The translations under genes were made by a program, and so were the position numbers. 64,000 nt of DNA from Prevotella sp. (GTDB lineage Bacteria > Bacteroidota > Bacteroidia > Bacteroidales > Bacteroidaceae): positions 124,001-188,000 of the forward strand of contig JAFUAY010000012.1 in assembly GCA_017460515.1 (NCBI GenBank). The letters are read 5' to 3'. The notes under the pieces were generated by a model. It saw only the letters and a list, made by a program, of their open reading frames with translations, was not told the DNA's origin and searched no databases. Shown in pieces: positions 1-7,728 of the stretch (position 1 is its first letter; each line of letters opens with the position of its first letter).

Positions 1-741
1 CAGGAAGTGAAAGAGCGACTCCTTCTCTTCTACATCGTTCATCTCAGGCACAATCGTCACCTGCTGACAGCGTTCACGCGAGAGCTGATCTTCAATCTCG
101 AACGAACGGATGCTGTCGATATCGTCGCCAAAGAAATCAATGCGGTAAGGATACTCATGACTATAGGAGAAGACATCGAGGATGCTGCCACGAAGGGCGA
201 ACTGTCCCGGTTCGTAGACATAGTCGACCTCATGGAAACCGAAGCTGCGCAGCGTGGAGCAAATATCCGATACACTGACCGTCTGGTTCTCAGAAAGTTG
301 CAGTGTGCGGGCATCAAGACTTCTGCGCGATACCACCATTTCGGCAATCGCCTCCGGACAGGTCACGATATAAAGTGGTGAACCATTATCGGTAGCGGTA
401 GACAGACGAGCCAGAGCTTCCGTACGCAGAATCTCGTTGGCTGCATCTTTCTGTGCATACTTGATGGAACGACGGTAAGATGAAGGGAAGAACAATACAT
501 CCGTCTCGCCCATCACCTGTGTGAGGTCGTGATAGAAATAGCCTGCCATCTCACTATCGTCGAGAACGAACAGCATGGTTCGGGGAGTCTTTTCTGCCAA
601 AGCGCTGAACAGCAAGGGCGCACTCGAAGCCAGCAACCCGTCGAGATGAATCACCGAGTTGCCCTTCTTCTCAATAAGACGCTGAAGTGCGCCCACTTGT
701 GGAATGCGGGCGTAGAGCTTTTGCAGTTGCTGAATGTCCAT
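1..741 (-). CDS. mfd: Transcription-repair coupling factor Mfd, N-terminal part (gene runs off the window)
   Basis: Reading the minus strand from an ATG at 741 gives 247 codons open to the window edge. The protein starts MDIQQLQKLYARIP and reaches a segment containing GQFALRGSILDVFSY followed by YRIDFFGDDIDSIRSFE, the UvrB-homology module shared by Mfd and UvrB (known family feature). Mfd removes RNA polymerase stalled at DNA lesions and recruits UvrA. Only the UvrB-like domain 1/2 region is present; the RNA polymerase interaction domain and translocase motifs lie outside. It begins 53 bases after the riboflavin synthase stop on the same strand, so co-transcription is possible. UvrB itself is the alternative, but UvrB would show its Walker A motif near the N-terminus, which is absent here. 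Confidence 0.9.
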   Translation of the reverse strand, partial: MDIQQLQKLYARIPQVGALQRLIEKKGNSVIHLDGLLASSAPLLFSALAEKTPRTMLFVLDDSEMAGYFYHDLTQVMGETDVLFFPSSYRRSIKYAQKDAANEILRTEALARLSTATDNGSPLYIVTCPEAIAEMVVSRRSLDARTLQLSENQTVSVSDICSTLRSFGFHEVDYVYEPGQFALRGSILDVFSYSHEYPYRIDFFGDDIDSIRSFEIEDQLSRERCQQVTIVPEMNDVEEKESLFHFL

Positions 742-794
742 GAAGTGAGTCTTGGTCAGGATAATCGTTACGACAAGATATCCGTTCAGTTTGC

Positions 795-1412
795 CTACAA
801 CTGCTGCATGCGGGCAATATACTTACCGATGATGTCGAACTCAATATTTACAACGCTTCCCACATGAATATCACAGAAGTTTGTATGCTCAAACGTGTAG
901 GGAATGATGGCCACCTGGAAGGTATCACGCGTGGGGCGGCAAACAGTCAGACTTACACCATTCACTGTTACCGAGCCCTTATCGACGGTGAAATATCCGT
1001 GACGAGCCATCTCTGCATCAAAGTCGTATTGGAATGTGAAGTAAGTAGAGCCATCGGCATCCTTTGTCTCAATGCAGGTAGCCGTCTGGTCAACGTGTCC
1101 CTGAACGATATGTCCGTCGAGGCGTCCGTTCATCAGCATAGAGCGCTCAATATTCACCTTGTCGCCCACCTTCAGCAGCCCCAGGTTCGAACGGTCGAGC
1201 GTCTCCTTCATAGCCGTCACCGTATACGTGGCAGAACAATCGCCAGCGGCAGGTGTGATGCTTACAACCGTCAAGCAGACGCCGTTATGGGCAACGCTCT
1301 GGTCGATGGTAAGCTCATTGACAAACGAGCAGGTAAGCGTGAAATCGATATTCTCTCTGTCTTTTCTGATGGCTACGACGGTAGCAAATTCTTCAATAAT
1401 TCCAGAAAACAT
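795..1412 (-). CDS. ribE: Riboflavin synthase, alpha chain
   Basis: The 205-residue protein begins MFSGIIEEFATV, the near-invariant start of riboflavin synthase, which dismutates two 6,7-dimethyl-8-ribityllumazine molecules to riboflavin. It has the two tandem lumazine-binding domains of the family: the first carries NGVCLTV (about residue 43) and the second VTVNGVSLTV (about residue 146). The length matches the usual 200-215 residues. The start is fixed by the conserved MFSG N-terminus. A promoter-like box lies about 215 bases upstream (1622-1629), giving an unusually long leader. The next gene on the strand is mfd. Confidence 0.95.
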   Translation of the reverse strand: MFSGIIEEFATVVAIRKDRENIDFTLTCSFVNELTIDQSVAHNGVCLTVVSITPAAGDCSATYTVTAMKETLDRSNLGLLKVGDKVNIERSMLMNGRLDGHIVQGHVDQTATCIETKDADGSTYFTFQYDFDAEMARHGYFTVDKGSVTVNGVSLTVCRPTRDTFQVAIIPYTFEHTNFCDIHVGSVVNIEFDIIGKYIARMQQL

Positions 1413-1629
1413 AATAGCTTAAGAAATAAGAAATGGGGACGCACAGGTGATGTGATGAAAACTCCTTTATCACAGGTTGTGGGTGCTCTCCGCCTTTGTA
1501 ATCCATCGGCACGTAAATGCTTGGTTAATGGCCCGCCATTGGCAAAAGAAGACGACCCGGTTTTCACAAGTTAATTGATGAGTATCCCGATCGAACGTGC
1601 ACGCCCCCAATGATTTTACTGCAAAGGTA
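1393..1629 (-). promoter_or_regulatory. ribE promoter and ~215-nt leader
   Basis: The minus strand carries TACCTTTG at 1629-1622, a Bacteroidota -7 box. The stretch down to the ribE ATG at 1412 holds no convincing gene. I looked for the FMN riboswitch core and did not find it. The leader contains a short dyad (GTGAT...ATCAC, near 1452-1475) and a 37-codon reading frame (1506-1393) that overlaps the first 20 bases of ribE. Whether either regulates ribE is inference. Confidence 0.5.
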
Positions 1630-1673
1630 CGGATTTTAATCGAAGAAGAAGCACCGATGAGGCACAAAAGATG

Positions 1674-4600
1674 TTAATTGTCCGTCTTTTTGCCTATCTT
1701 CTTACAGAGGTCACGATACTTCGAAGGCATCATGTCGGTCTTCGACTTAAACTGTCGGTTGAAGGCGTTCGGGTCGGAATAGCCGCAACGATAAGCTATC
1801 TCGGCTATCGTTTCATCCGTATTCTCTAGCATCTCCATCGCTTTCTTGACACGATAATCCAATATGTACTCATTCGGATACATACCTGTATTCTTCAGTA
1901 CCTTATGGGTGAACTTATCGTCGCTAAGGTCGGATGCCGTCACAATATCCTCAACGGTGAGCATCGGGTCAGAGAAATGGATATAGAGGTACTCGTTGAG
2001 GAAGAGAACGAAGTCTTCATCGACCACCTTGATAATCTGCTGACGGGGTCCTTCACGCAGGAATCGCATCTTCTCTCTCTTCGCAAGAACGCGCTGGCGC
2101 CAGAAGAGCAACCATATTCCCAGTGCCATACCGACTATCATATACACCCAGATGGCGGCTGGAGAAAGCAGGAAATACGGAGGAACGATGATATCAATCT
2201 GACACATATCGAACTTCTCAGGCGACTCCAGGAGGAAGGCTTTCACCTTGAAGCGATAGTGACCGGTAGCCAGATTACTATAGGTGGCCGTGCGTGTCCT
2301 GTCGGCATTCTGCCAAGTGTAGTCATAACCTTCAAGCATGTACTGATAATGTACGCGATGCTGCAGCTGGTAGTTCAGCGAAGCAAAGCGGAAGGTGAAG
2401 AGCGAGCCATGACCAGGCAGACGAAGTTCCTGGCTCTCAGGAATATACGTATCGAAAACGTCGGTCAGTCGAGGACTCTGCAATTCGTCATTCAACCAGA
2501 AATCAGTGATACGCAGTTTCAGGATATTACCTGCCGATGTCACCAGTTTGCTGCGATCTACAACATAATATCCGTTGACCGTTCCGAAGATGACGTTTCC
2601 GTTAGGCAGACAGACAGCTGCACCTTCCGAGCAAACGGTTTCATCAACACCGTCGAGATTAGAGAATGTGGTGAAGATTCCCTTGTTGGTATCGTATGAG
2701 CATAGCACGTGATCCGTTGAGAACCATGCATTGCCCCGATCATCGAATGTGATACTGCGAATCTCCTCACTGGGAAGACCGTCTTTCGAGCCGAAATTCT
2801 CAAAGAGCCAATGTCCTTCAGCATCCTTGCCGATGGTGTGTGCAAGACCGCCACCGTTCGTTCCTAACCACATATTGCCCTGACGGTCCTGTGCAATACA
2901 TACTATATCGTTCGACATCAGCATGTGCTCCGGATCTGTCGTCGATGACTTCAGTTTCTCTATGCTGAGCGTCTTGCCTTTCAACGACATGATCAGTACT
3001 CCGTCGGTAGTACCCGCCCACACATCACCGGCACGGTCGATAGCCACACAGCGCACTTTCTTATGTGAGTTGAAGGGATACTTGTGCATCACGTTCTTGT
3101 TATGCATGAAGATGGGCTGTCCATGAACATTTGTCGTCAGCACATTGACGCCACCACCATAGGTAGCCACCCAGATATTGCCGCGGGCATCCTCCACACA
3201 GTTATAGGCGCGGTTATCGTTGATCGTCCATTCATTACCAGGACTATTGCGGTAATTCTTTATCTGGAAGCCGTTTCCCTGTGGAGTAACCATATAGAGG
3301 CCGTCATCCTTACAGCTCACCCAATAGTTGCCCTTGGAATCCATCGAGATGCCATAGACGCGTCCGAGCGGTTTGCCGTTGGCATCTTTCTCCAGTTTCT
3401 GTACCACCTCGCCGTTGCGAATGAAGAAGATGGTGCCTTTCTTGTTACCGATGAGCAACTGCTGGCGCTGGGTATCATAGTAGAGGGCGCGCACTTCATT
3501 GACGTTCGACGGTCCTTGTGAAGGATCAATCTGAATTCGGTCGATGGTTTTCTTCAGTATTTCAAGTTTCTCCAAGCCACGCCTGCTGGTTGACTCCCAC
3601 ACAACGCCCTCCGCCAGTTCCAGACGGGCATTGACAGTATTCGATAGGTTCCATGTGTTCGACGGGTCGTTGTGGAAATACTCCACTTCGTCGGCTTCAC
3701 GGTTATAGTAGCCGTAACCGCCACGATTCATGCGTACCCAAACGATGCCGCCTACCTCGTTGAACTCAGCGCCTGCGCCATCATAATCGGGAACAGTGAT
3801 GGTTTGGGAGAAATGCTTCTCGTCAGGACTGCCGGGATTGATACGAACCACGCCCTCGCGCTTGTCGGAGAACCAGACAATGCCGTAGCTGTCGACAAAC
3901 AGACCTGTGATGGCCAATCCGCCTTGCCGCACGACCTTCGGTTCCTGACCGTAAGAGAAAGAGAAAATCTTTCCCGATTGGGTTCCCACATAGATATTGT
4001 ATCCGTTCGAGTAGAGACTTGTGATATATTCGTCGAGGAACAATCCCTTGCGCTCGATGGTCAGGTTCGAGAGATCCATACGGTGAACGCCCTTGTCGGT
4101 GCCCAACCAGATATCATTCTGATAACCCTCAGCCATAGAGGTGACCTCAAGGCCATTGGTAGAAATGACTTCCGAGCGCACACCCTTCGTCTCCATGTGC
4201 AGCTTGTAGATGCCCTTGCCCTCAATATTGGCCAGCACATCGCCCGAACTGGTGACGGTCAGCGAATGACGGGTGAAATAATCCTCGCTGGGGTCAATCG
4301 TCTTGAAAGGTTCCTCCAGCCTGTCGACAGAGCGTCTCAACACAAAGATGCGCCCGTCATACATGCGGAGCCATACATTCTGCCGATTGTCAACGTCAAT
4401 GTCTGAGATTCGGTTGTGCAGATCAGGAACACCGCTGACGGGGCCTGTACGATAGGTATAGAAATTGTAGCCGTCAAAGCGCGACATTCCGTTCCAGGTA
4501 GAGAGCCATATATAGCCATAGTCATCTTGAACGATATGGGAGATAGCATTAGAAATCAAGCCGTCATCGGTAGAATAGTGTGACAACGTGGCTTGCAAGT

Positions 4601-4676
4601 GCTGTGCCCACAAACTGATGGGGCAACAAGCGATGGCTAATGCTAATAGATTTCTTTTAAGGGCTAACAATTTCAT
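1674..4676 (-). CDS. Membrane-spanning propeller sensor with Y_Y_Y domain and cytoplasmic AraC-type HTH (no kinase)
   Basis: The 1000-residue protein begins with a signal peptide (hydrophobic stretch ending SLWAQ). About 14 two-component-regulator propeller repeats follow, recognisable by repeated D..GN.W..T or D..G..W..T phrases (for example GNIWVATYGGG, GNMWLGTNGGG). Next come a Y_Y_Y-type beta-sandwich (RVHYQYMLEGYDYTWQ), one transmembrane helix near residue 850 (YFLLSPAAIWVYMIVGMALG), and an AraC-family HTH ending with IAEIAYRCGYSDPNAFNRQF. Bacteroidota hybrid two-component sensors share the sensor and HTH, but normally have histidine kinase, HATPase and receiver domains between them. Here the helix connects directly to the HTH after about 60 residues. 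Direct ligand-driven transcription control is the inferred role. The gene follows korC on the same strand by 49 bases. Confidence 0.85.
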   Translation of the reverse strand: MKLLALKRNLLALAIACCPISLWAQHLQATLSHYSTDDGLISNAISHIVQDDYGYIWLSTWNGMSRFDGYNFYTYRTGPVSGVPDLHNRISDIDVDNRQNVWLRMYDGRIFVLRRSVDRLEEPFKTIDPSEDYFTRHSLTVTSSGDVLANIEGKGIYKLHMETKGVRSEVISTNGLEVTSMAEGYQNDIWLGTDKGVHRMDLSNLTIERKGLFLDEYITSLYSNGYNIYVGTQSGKIFSFSYGQEPKVVRQGGLAITGLFVDSYGIVWFSDKREGVVRINPGSPDEKHFSQTITVPDYDGAGAEFNEVGGIVWVRMNRGGYGYYNREADEVEYFHNDPSNTWNLSNTVNARLELAEGVVWESTSRRGLEKLEILKKTIDRIQIDPSQGPSNVNEVRALYYDTQRQQLLIGNKKGTIFFIRNGEVVQKLEKDANGKPLGRVYGISMDSKGNYWVSCKDDGLYMVTPQGNGFQIKNYRNSPGNEWTINDNRAYNCVEDARGNIWVATYGGGVNVLTTNVHGQPIFMHNKNVMHKYPFNSHKKVRCVAIDRAGDVWAGTTDGVLIMSLKGKTLSIEKLKSSTTDPEHMLMSNDIVCIAQDRQGNMWLGTNGGGLAHTIGKDAEGHWLFENFGSKDGLPSEEIRSITFDDRGNAWFSTDHVLCSYDTNKGIFTTFSNLDGVDETVCSEGAAVCLPNGNVIFGTVNGYYVVDRSKLVTSAGNILKLRITDFWLNDELQSPRLTDVFDTYIPESQELRLPGHGSLFTFRFASLNYQLQHRVHYQYMLEGYDYTWQNADRTRTATYSNLATGHYRFKVKAFLLESPEKFDMCQIDIIVPPYFLLSPAAIWVYMIVGMALGIWLLFWRQRVLAKREKMRFLREGPRQQIIKVVDEDFVLFLNEYLYIHFSDPMLTVEDIVTASDLSDDKFTHKVLKNTGMYPNEYILDYRVKKAMEMLENTDETIAEIAYRCGYSDPNAFNRQFKSKTDMMPSKYRDLCKKIGKKTDN

Positions 4677-4725
4677 TCAAAAGGTTTTTAGGTAAAGGAT
4701 GGGCAGGTTGCCCAGGCTTTGAAGC
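4677..4725 (-). other. Short spacer with two small hairpins after korC
   Basis: On the minus strand the spacer contains AGGCTTcaaAGCCT and GGGCAacctGCCC back to back, without a T-run. It may be a weak terminator or processing site between the oxidoreductase operon and the regulator gene. No TAnnTTTG box is visible for the regulator. Confidence 0.35.
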
Positions 4726-5271
4726 CTAAGCAATCTGCTCAATGATTTTTCCGCCCTCTTCCAGGGCTTGCATGTTCAGGGGAATCATGCTATGATGGCG
4801 TTCGGGCAATGTCTTGTAGAGTGCTTTCTCAACACCTCCGAAGCCCACCACGGGAGCCACCTTCAGAAGTCCGCCGAGGATAATCATGTTGAACACTTTC
4901 GAGTTCTTCATCTCAGCAGCCTTGTCCATTGCGTTGATCTCGTAGATAGTGATATCCTTGCGCGTTGGCTTGTTGATGATACCGAAGCCGTCGTAGATGA
5001 GGATACCGCCGGGCTTGATCTTCGGCTCAAACTTCTCCAGCGAGGGCTGGTTGAGCACCACAGCAATGTCGTACTTTGAGAGGATGGGCGAAGAGATACG
5101 CTCATCACTGACAATCACGGTAACATTGGCCGTACCGCCACGCTGCTCAGGACCGTATGCAGGCATCCAGGTTACCTCTTTATCCTCCATCAATCCGCTA
5201 TAAGCCAGGATCTTACCCATTGAGAGCACACCCTGACCTCCGAAACCTGAAATAATTATCTCTTTCTTCAT
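4726..5271 (-). CDS. korC: 2-oxoacid:ferredoxin oxidoreductase, gamma subunit
   Basis: The 181-residue protein begins with SGFGGQGVLSMGKILA and continues MPAYGPEQRGGTANVTV, the signature of the pyruvate/ketoisovalerate ferredoxin oxidoreductase catalytic gamma domain (PF01558). It is the last gene of a four-subunit set (delta, alpha, beta, gamma read along the minus strand). The complex oxidatively decarboxylates a 2-oxoacid with CoA and reduces ferredoxin in the cytoplasm. Whether the substrate is 2-oxoglutarate or a branched-chain oxoacid cannot be told from sequence alone; Bacteroidota homologues are usually annotated Kor or Vor. It is separated from the beta subunit by a 31-base heptad-repeat spacer. 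Confidence 0.9.
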   Translation of the reverse strand: MKKEIIISGFGGQGVLSMGKILAYSGLMEDKEVTWMPAYGPEQRGGTANVTVIVSDERISSPILSKYDIAVVLNQPSLEKFEPKIKPGGILIYDGFGIINKPTRKDITIYEINAMDKAAEMKNSKVFNMIILGGLLKVAPVVGFGGVEKALYKTLPERHHSMIPLNMQALEEGGKIIEQIA

Positions 5272-5274
5272 CTT

Positions 5275-5302
5275 TTCTTAATTCTTAACTCTTAATTCTT
5301 AA
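5275..5302 (+). repeat. Heptad tandem repeat (TTCTTAA x4) between korB and korC
   Basis: Four contiguous 7-base units fill the spacer: TTCTTAA, TTCTTAA, CTCTTAA, TTCTTAA. The tract sits exactly between the korB stop and the korC start. It resembles other 7-base tracts in this window (13373-13412, 14542-14581, 28655-28689, 34624-34658, 41872-41913, 54181-54201). Confidence 0.8.
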
Positions 5303-6073
5303 TTAAAGACTCGTAGTGTCTTTCAGGTCGCCCTTAGGATAGAAGGGGAACATATTCTCCTTCATCCATTCATTTGCCTTAGCAGGAGTGAGCTTCCAAC
5401 CGCTGTTACAGGTTGAGACAAACTCCACGAGCGAACTACCCTTACCAGCCATTGAAGCCTCGAATGCCTTACGCAGCGCCTTCTTAGCCTTGAGGATAGA
5501 GCCTACCGACTCTACGCTCTGACGAGTCACGTAGCAGGTGCCCTCCAACTGAGCTGCAATATCAGCCATCTTCAGCGGATAGCCGTGCAACTGAGGATCG
5601 CGTCCATAAGGACAGGTAGAGGTCTTCTGTCCGATCAGTGTCGTAGGAGCCATCTGTCCGCCGGTCATGCCATAGATGGCATTATTGACGAAGATGATGA
5701 CGATGTTCTCACCGCGGTTCAGGGCATGAATAGTCTCACAAGTACCGATACAAGCCAGGTCGCCGTCGCCCTGATAGGTGAACACGAGGCGGTCGGGCCA
5801 GGTGCGCTTGATGCCTGTGGCCAGTGCGGGAGCGCGTCCGTGGGCGGCCTCCTGCCAGTCTATATCTATATAGTTGTACGCGAAGACGGCGCAACCAACG
5901 GGCGATACGCCTACGGCCTTGTCTTCCATACCCATTTCCTCAATGACTTCGGCAATGAGCTTATGTACTACGCCGTGACTGCATCCCGGACAGTAGTGCA
6001 TATTGTTGTCGTTCATCAGCGTCGGCTTCTTGCAGACGATGTTCTCTGGTTGAACTATTTGATTTCTATCCAT
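5303..6073 (-). CDS. korB: 2-oxoacid:ferredoxin oxidoreductase, beta (thiamine diphosphate) subunit
   Basis: The 256-residue protein carries the thiamine diphosphate/Mg binding signature GDGDLACIGTCETIHAL, with the paired asparagines in FVNNAIYGMTGGQMAPTT about 25 residues later. The start of the domain (HYCPGCSHGVVHKLIAE) is also typical of the beta chains of 2-oxoacid ferredoxin oxidoreductases. It binds thiamine diphosphate and performs the decarboxylation step. The alpha-subunit stop lies 3 bases upstream, indicating a tight operon. Substrate specificity (2-oxoglutarate, 2-ketoisovalerate or another acid) is not resolved. Confidence 0.92.
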   Translation of the reverse strand: MDRNQIVQPENIVCKKPTLMNDNNMHYCPGCSHGVVHKLIAEVIEEMGMEDKAVGVSPVGCAVFAYNYIDIDWQEAAHGRAPALATGIKRTWPDRLVFTYQGDGDLACIGTCETIHALNRGENIVIIFVNNAIYGMTGGQMAPTTLIGQKTSTCPYGRDPQLHGYPLKMADIAAQLEGTCYVTRQSVESVGSILKAKKALRKAFEASMAGKGSSLVEFVSTCNSGWKLTPAKANEWMKENMFPFYPKGDLKDTTSL

Positions 6074-6076
6074 AGC

Positions 6077-7153
6077 TTACATAACCTTTTTAAGTGCTTC
6101 TACGATTTCCTCTGGATCAGGAACGATGCCACCGAGACGGCCGAACTGCTCGACGGGAACAGCACCGTTCACAGCCAAGCGAACATCCTGTACCATCTGT
6201 CCGGCATTGATCTCAGCCACGAGGATTCCCTTTACCTTCTTCGCCAACTCAGCAATCTGCTTCTCAGGGAAGGGGAACAGCGTGATAGGACGGAACAAAC
6301 CGACCTTGACGCCCTGCTCGCGGGCAATCTCAACGCTCTTCTCTGCAATACGGGCAGCACTGCCGAAAGCGATGATAGCATACTCGGCATCGTCCATCAG
6401 CTGCTGCTCGAAGCGCACCTCGTTCTCCTGAATCTTTGCATATTTCTCCTGGAGAGCAATGTTACGCTTCTCCATAGCCTCTGGCTTCAGTTCGAGTGAT
6501 GTGATCACCACACGCTCTCTGTTTTTGGGCTTACCTGTAGAGGCCCAAGGGCATTCCTTGATGACCTCTTCATCCGTACGACGGGGCTTGAAAGGAGGCA
6601 GCACCACTTTCTCCATCATCTGACCGATCACACCGTCAGAGAGAATCATTGCGGGATTGCGATACTTGAAAGCCAACTCGAAGGCGAGGTCAACGAAATC
6701 GGCCATCTCCTGTACAGACGAGGGAGCCAGCACAATCACCTTGTAGTCGCCGTTACCACCGCCGCGGGTAGCCTGGAAATAGTCACCCTGCGAAGGCTGG
6801 ATGGTTCCCAGACCGGGACCTCCACGCTGTACGTTGACAAACACGCCCGGAACCTCGGCACCAGCCATATAGGTGATACCCTCCTGCATCAGGGCGATAC
6901 CAGGAGATGAACTTGAGGTCATCGCACGCTTACCGGCTCCGGCAGCGCCATAGACCATATAAATAGATGCCAGCTCACTCTCCGCCTGTACTACCTGCAT
7001 ACCGGTAGTTTCCCAGGGCTTCAGTTCAGCCAGCGTCTCAATCACTTCACTCTGCGGAGTAATAGGATAGCCAAAATAGCCGTCGCATCCGCAACGAATG
7101 GCAGCATGAGCTATCGCCTCGTTACCCTTCATCAATACAACTTCCTTTTCCAT
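6077..7153 (-). CDS. korA: 2-oxoacid:ferredoxin oxidoreductase, alpha subunit (VorB/KorA type)
   Basis: This 358-residue protein begins MEKEVVLMKGNEAIAHAAIR and has GYPITPQSEVIE and AESELASIYMVYGAA, hallmarks of the alpha chain of this oxidoreductase family. NVQRGGPGLGTIQPSQGDYFQ is the conserved loop near the active site. A C-terminal transketolase-like domain follows, from about residue 240 (AIIAFGSAARIAEK). It forms the catalytic core with the thiamine-binding beta subunit. The ferredoxin-like subunit ends 2 bases upstream, so translation is probably coupled. NCBI-style names for close relatives include 3-methyl-2-oxobutanoate dehydrogenase VorB. Confidence 0.92.
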   Translation of the reverse strand: MEKEVVLMKGNEAIAHAAIRCGCDGYFGYPITPQSEVIETLAELKPWETTGMQVVQAESELASIYMVYGAAGAGKRAMTSSSSPGIALMQEGITYMAGAEVPGVFVNVQRGGPGLGTIQPSQGDYFQATRGGGNGDYKVIVLAPSSVQEMADFVDLAFELAFKYRNPAMILSDGVIGQMMEKVVLPPFKPRRTDEEVIKECPWASTGKPKNRERVVITSLELKPEAMEKRNIALQEKYAKIQENEVRFEQQLMDDAEYAIIAFGSAARIAEKSVEIAREQGVKVGLFRPITLFPFPEKQIAELAKKVKGILVAEINAGQMVQDVRLAVNGAVPVEQFGRLGGIVPDPEEIVEALKKVM

Positions 7154-7155
7154 AC

Positions 7156-7386
7156 TTACTCCTCCACTTTTTTACGATACACGGTGATACAGCCGTCGGG
7201 ACACACGATGCCGCACGAAGCACAGCCAACACAGGCCTCTTCGTTGACAGCCTCCACATAGGGATAACCATGCAGATTCACTTTGTTGGCCAGCGCGATG
7301 ACTTTCTGCGGACAAGCGATGATGCAGAGGCTGCATCCCTTGCACCGTTCAGTATCCACCACGATGGCACCCTTCATTTTAGCCAT
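7156..7386 (-). CDS. korD: 2-oxoacid:ferredoxin oxidoreductase, delta (2[4Fe-4S] ferredoxin) subunit
   Basis: The 76-residue protein has two 4Fe-4S cluster motifs: CKGCSLCIIACP (about residues 15-26) and CVGCASCGIVCPDGC (about residues 52-66). It is the electron-accepting ferredoxin-like subunit of the oxidoreductase and the first gene of the operon. A TACCTTTG promoter box lies about 75 bases upstream. The last codons end at 7156, three bases from the alpha-subunit start. Confidence 0.93.
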   Translation of the reverse strand: MAKMKGAIVVDTERCKGCSLCIIACPQKVIALANKVNLHGYPYVEAVNEEACVGCASCGIVCPDGCITVYRKKVEE

Positions 7387-7458
7387 TTTTATTTAGTTTA
7401 ATGCATTAAAATACATATTGCAACGTCACACCTTTCACCAGTGCGACAATTCAAGGTG

Positions 7459-7466
7459 CAAAGGTA
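7459..7466 (-). promoter_or_regulatory. Promoter -7 box of the kor operon
   Basis: TACCTTTG on the minus strand, matching the Bacteroidota TAnnTTTG consensus, about 73 bases before the korD ATG. The leader between them is AT-rich with no recognised riboswitch. Confidence 0.6.
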
Positions 7467-7503
7467 GTAATTTATAGGGAAAAATCAAAAGAAAATTGAT
7501 TTT

Positions 7504-7540
7504 TTTCAAAAAAATCGCATACGGCGCTTTCCGTATGCGA
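7504..7540 (-). terminator. Rho-independent terminator of the folD operon
   Basis: On the minus strand a perfect 10-bp stem (TCGCATACGG / CCGTATGCGA) with a 6-base loop is followed by a run of T residues. It lies 8 bases after the stop of the small TPR gene. Confidence 0.88.
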
Positions 7541-7547
7541 CTTTGTT

Positions 7548-7727
7548 TTAGGGATTATACATATCTTTGCAGTAGAAGGCCATGATGTCATCCAGCATCC
7601 TCTTTGCCTCTACTGCAGGGCTGTCAGGGTCAAGTTCTATCGCCTGGATATAGCAGTTGATGGCTTCGTGCCATAAGCTCTGCTTGCGGTATTCGTTACC
7701 CTTCTGATACCACTCTTCAGCAGTCAT
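7548..7727 (-). CDS. Small TPR-repeat protein (59 aa)
   Basis: An open frame of 59 codons starts MTAEEWYQKGNEYRKQ and continues through HEAINCYIQAIELDPDSP, a single tetratricopeptide repeat with the A-x(7)-A-L-P pattern. It ends DMYNP followed by TAA. Its ATG lies 1 base after the folD stop, and a terminator follows immediately, so it is the last gene of the folD transcription unit. The function is unknown; single-TPR proteins usually act as protein-binding adaptors. No signal peptide or membrane segment is visible. Confidence 0.75.
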   Translation of the reverse strand: MTAEEWYQKGNEYRKQSLWHEAINCYIQAIELDPDSPAVEAKRMLDDIMAFYCKDMYNP

Positions 7728-7728
7728 A

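Noticed and set aside
1413-1620. FMN riboswitch upstream of riboflavin synthase
   Set aside because: The conserved aptamer core (AGGGGCAGGGTGAAA... and ACCGGCGGT) is not present on either strand.
3672-4406. Long plus-strand open frame opposite the propeller regulator
   Set aside because: It is a mirror of the regulator's coding frame; no domain or promoter supports it.
5585-6499. Long plus-strand open frame opposite korA/korB
   Set aside because: It spans the junction of two well-supported genes in antisense and shows no recognisable domain.
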